NCBI GenBank assembly: GCA_900767075.1
Contig: CAAFXX010000311.1
Coordinates: forward strand, 1 to 7,659
DNA length: 7,659 bases
Direction of reading: 5' to 3'
Origin: Bacteroidales bacterium
GTDB lineage: Bacteria; Bacteroidota; Bacteroidia; Bacteroidales; Muribaculaceae
Both the position numbers and the translations under genes were made by a program. Positions 6,121 through 7,659 of the stretch are shown one piece after another (position 1 is the first letter of the stretch; each line of letters begins with the position of its first letter). The notes below the pieces were generated by a model that was not told the origin of the DNA, ran no database searches, and was given only the letters and a program-made list of their open reading frames with translations.

Positions 6121-6141
6121 CTAATTGCAAAATTAGCAATT
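6121..6141 (-). promoter_or_regulatory. Candidate sirtuin promoter with overlapping dyads
   Basis: On the minus strand TAATTTTG (6135-6128) matches TAnnTTTG and would leave a leader of about 65 bases before the ATG at 6055. No clear -33 TTG is present. Two overlapping inverted repeats cover the box: CTAATT-N4-AATTAG (6121-6136) and AATTGC-N7-GCAATT (6123-6141). The AT-rich composition makes such repeats likely by chance, so this is a modest call. Confidence 0.35.
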
Positions 6142-6240
6142 TATTTTAAAAAGCGTCCTAAAATCGGTTTTAATTTGCATACGGAAGAATATTACTTCCA
6201 TTATGATTGTTATAAAGGAGAACGCAGAATGAATTGCACG

Positions 6241-6275
6241 TACCTTAGATAAGAATAAAATACCTTAGATAAGAA
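6241..6275 (+). repeat. Tandem 15-bp direct repeat just before the dehydrogenase start
   Basis: TACCTTAGATAAGAA occurs at 6241-6255 and again, identically, at 6261-6275, a period of 20 bp (close to two helical turns). Each copy contains CTTA-GA-TAAG, itself an inverted repeat, at 6244-6253 and 6264-6273. The second copy ends 4 bases before the ATG at 6280. Paired sites on one face of the helix would suit a repressor, or the repeats could act in the mRNA leader. The repeat is seen directly; the role is a guess. Confidence 0.8.
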
Positions 6276-6279
6276 AATT

Positions 6280-7035
6280 ATGAAAAGAGTAGTGATAATG
6301 GGTGCCTCGTCCGGAATAGGGATGGCGGTAGCCGAGGCATTGGCGTCCCGGGGAGTGAAGGTCGGGGTCGCCGCGCGCCACACAGCCACACTCGAGGCTT
6401 TGAAAAACAAATACCCTGATTTTGTGGAATATTCGTCGATTGACATCACGAAGCCGGAAGCCGTGAGCCAGACGCAGGATCTTATAGAAAAACTCGGTGG
6501 AATGGATATCTATTTTCACGCCGCCGGAATAGGTTATGAAAACCTTACGCTCGACCCGGAACGCGAGGTTGAGATTGTCGAGACCAATGCTGTCGGATTC
6601 GCCCGGATGCTCTGCATGGCGTACCGTTATTTCCGCGACCGTCACATCCCCGGTCAGATTGCCGCCATCTCGTCGGTTGCCGGAACAAAAGGTATCGGAC
6701 GGCTCTCCGCCTATTCTGCATCAAAGGCATTCGACCAAAGGTATCTTGCAGCCCTCGAACAGCTGTCGACCGAAGAGGGAGCCGAGATAAGTTTCACTGA
6801 CATACGCCCCGGCTGGACAAAGACACCGTTGCTCATGCCGGGTCTGAAATATCCGATGGAGATGACTGTTCCTTATGTTTTGCCGCAAATCATCAAGGCG
6901 ATAGTAAGGCGCAAGCGTGTTGCCGTGATCGACTGGCGCTGGAACCTGCTCGTCGGGGCATGGCGCCTGATTCCGAACGCTATCTGGACACGCATATCCG
7001 TTCCGATCAGCAAGCCCGACATACCGATGCCCTAA
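6280..7035 (+). CDS. SDR family NAD(P)-dependent oxidoreductase
   Basis: This 251-residue protein is a classical short-chain dehydrogenase/reductase with a Rossmann fold. The cofactor loop is G8-A-S-S-G-I-G14, the N-N-A-G position reads H80-A-A-G, N103 is in the active-site helix, and the catalytic set is S131/S132, Y145 and K149 (Y-S-A-S-K). R33 after the second strand suggests NADP(H). P177-G-W-T-K-T-P follows the usual P-G motif. The C-terminal part (about 205-245) is basic and hydrophobic with several tryptophans (R210-R-K-R, W219, W221, W228), which may touch the membrane or shape the substrate pocket; the substrate cannot be read from sequence. It is the only complete plus-strand gene here, diverges from the sirtuin and converges on GAPDH. 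The ATG at 6280 fits the normal SDR N-terminus. No strong plus-strand promoter was found; TTAATTTG at 6170-6177 is a one-mismatch candidate. Confidence 0.93.
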   Translation: MKRVVIMGASSGIGMAVAEALASRGVKVGVAARHTATLEALKNKYPDFVEYSSIDITKPEAVSQTQDLIEKLGGMDIYFHAAGIGYENLTLDPEREVEIVETNAVGFARMLCMAYRYFRDRHIPGQIAAISSVAGTKGIGRLSAYSASKAFDQRYLAALEQLSTEEGAEISFTDIRPGWTKTPLLMPGLKYPMEMTVPYVLPQIIKAIVRRKRVAVIDWRWNLLVGAWRLIPNAIWTRISVPISKPDIPMP

Positions 7036-7076
7036 GGCGGAGCTTCGACCGCCGGAATTTTCCGATAGCTATAAAC

Positions 7077-7109
7077 TAAAAAAGGCTGCGCGATGCGCAG
7101 CCTTTTTTA
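7077..7109. terminator. Bidirectional intrinsic terminator between SDR and GAPDH genes
   Basis: GGCTGCGC (7084-7091) and GCGCAGCC (7095-7102) form a perfect 8-bp stem around a 3-base loop. A run of six A on the left (7078-7083) and six T on the right (7103-7108) extend the pairing and give a U-tract on either strand. It lies 42 bases after the dehydrogenase stop and 17 bases after the GAPDH stop, exactly where two convergent genes need to be insulated. Confidence 0.93.
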
Positions 7110-7125
7110 TCTATAGGACTAAAGA

Positions 7126-7659
7126 TTAGCCGTTGTACTTCTTCATGATTGCGATGAGGTCGAGCACCTTGTTTGAGTAACCGATCTCATTGTCATACCA
7201 GCTGATCACCTTAACGAACTTGTCGGTCAGATATACACCGGCGTTAGCGTCGAAGATCGAAGTGAGGGGGCAGCCGAGGAAGTCAGAGCTTACAACTGCG
7301 TCCTCTGTGTAACCGAGCACACCCTTGAGTTCGCCTTCTGCAGCCTCCTTCATGGCGTTGCAGATGTCTTCCTTAGTTGCGGGCTTAGCCAGGTTGCAGG
7401 TCAGGTCGACAACAGAAACGTCGAGGGTGGGGACACGCATCGAGATACCTGTCAGCTTGCCGTTGAGCTCGGGGATAACTTTACCCACAGCCTTTGCAGC
7501 ACCTGTCGAAGAGGGGATGATGTTGCCGGAAGCGGCACGGCCACCACGCCAGTCCTTCATTGAGGGACCGTCGACAGTCTTCTGAGTTGCTGTTGTGGAG
7601 TGAACTGTTGTCATAAGACCTTCTACGATGCCGAACTTGTCGTTGAGCACCTTGGCGAT
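7126..7659 (-). CDS. gap: Glyceraldehyde-3-phosphate dehydrogenase, C-terminal part (5' end outside the window)
   Basis: The frame is open from the right edge to the stop at 7126, giving the last 178 residues of a phosphorylating type I GAPDH, which oxidises glyceraldehyde-3-phosphate with NAD in glycolysis. The visible part begins I-A-K-V-L-N-D-K-F-G-I, which normally follows the C-T-T-N-C-L-A-P catalytic cysteine segment by a few residues, so the catalytic cysteine lies just beyond the edge. Seen here are the catalytic histidine in T-V-H-S-T-T-A-T-Q, the phosphate-binding G-G-R-A-A-S-G-N-I and S-S-T-G-A-A-K segments, and the C-terminal W-Y-D-N-E-x-G-Y-S. The GTG at 7650 is an ordinary valine codon, not a start. 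The gene is intact over the visible part and shares the terminator at 7077-7109. Confidence 0.96.
   Translation of the reverse strand: MAKVLNDKFGIVEGLMTTVHSTTATQKTVDGPSMKDWRGGRAASGNIIPSSTGAAKAVGKVIPELNGKLTGISMRVPTLDVSVVDLTCNLAKPATKEDICNAMKEAAEGELKGVLGYTEDAVVSSDFLGCPLTSIFDANAGVYLTDKFVKVISWYDNEIGYSNKVLDLIAIMKKYNG

Noticed and set aside
6265..6645. A 126-codon minus-strand frame opposite the start of the SDR gene
   Set aside because: The SDR cofactor motif is encoded on the other strand over the same bases, and this frame has no support of its own.
7036..7053. GGCGG/CCGCC hairpin right after the SDR stop as a separate terminator
   Set aside because: The stem is only 5 bp with an 8-base loop and a weak T-run, and a much stronger terminator follows at 7077-7109.
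7126..7650. GAPDH read as a complete 174-residue gene starting at GTG 7650
   Set aside because: The frame continues past 7650 to the edge with the conserved I-A-K-V-L-N-D sequence, so the gene is cut by the window and the GTG is internal.
1..7659. Mobile element, CRISPR, tRNA or phage signals
   Set aside because: No transposase or integrase motif, no regularly spaced repeat array, and no tRNA-like cloverleaf was recognised. The only direct repeat is the two-copy 15-mer at 6241-6275.

Overview
The window looks like chromosomal DNA from a member of the Bacteroidales, probably close to the Muribaculaceae or Bacteroides groups. Three things point there. Several intergenic regions carry the Bacteroidota -7 promoter box (TAnnTTTG). 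A membrane-anchored TPR protein with a C-terminal helix-turn-helix sits next to a small secreted protein of the DUF3244 kind. The sirtuin has no zinc cysteines, and the 2-oxoacid:ferredoxin oxidoreductase cluster has the anaerobe-type order ferredoxin-alpha-beta-gamma. The taxonomic call is an inference; there is no rRNA or marker gene to settle it.

Layout from left to right. On the minus strand, 1-383 is the start of a small secreted protein whose end lies off the window. Upstream of it, 514-2262 encodes a lipoprotein-TPR-transmembrane-HTH regulator. Between the two lies a perfect 19-bp inverted repeat (447-492) followed by a consensus -7 box. A GC-rich hairpin at 2343-2378 separates this pair from a four-gene minus-strand operon (5142 to 2453) for a 2-oxoacid:ferredoxin oxidoreductase. 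Next on the minus strand is a sirtuin (5348-6055). A 224-bp divergent spacer holds the sirtuin promoter and, just before the plus-strand gene, two copies of a 15-bp repeat. The plus-strand gene at 6280-7035 is a short-chain dehydrogenase. It converges on the glyceraldehyde-3-phosphate dehydrogenase gene (7126 to the right edge, minus), and a strong bidirectional terminator (7077-7109) lies between them.

The oxidoreductase operon and GAPDH are core metabolism: CoA-dependent 2-oxoacid decarboxylation or its reverse with ferredoxin, and glycolysis. The sirtuin consumes NAD and removes acyl groups from lysines, so it is loosely connected to acyl-CoA metabolism, but it has its own promoter and nothing here shows co-regulation. 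The part most worth following up is the left end: a regulator built to sense something outside the cytoplasm, a large DNA dyad, and a secreted cysteine-containing protein arranged as one possible signalling unit. No tRNA, rRNA, CRISPR array, insertion sequence or phage gene was seen, and no gene-free stretch exceeds 300 bases.
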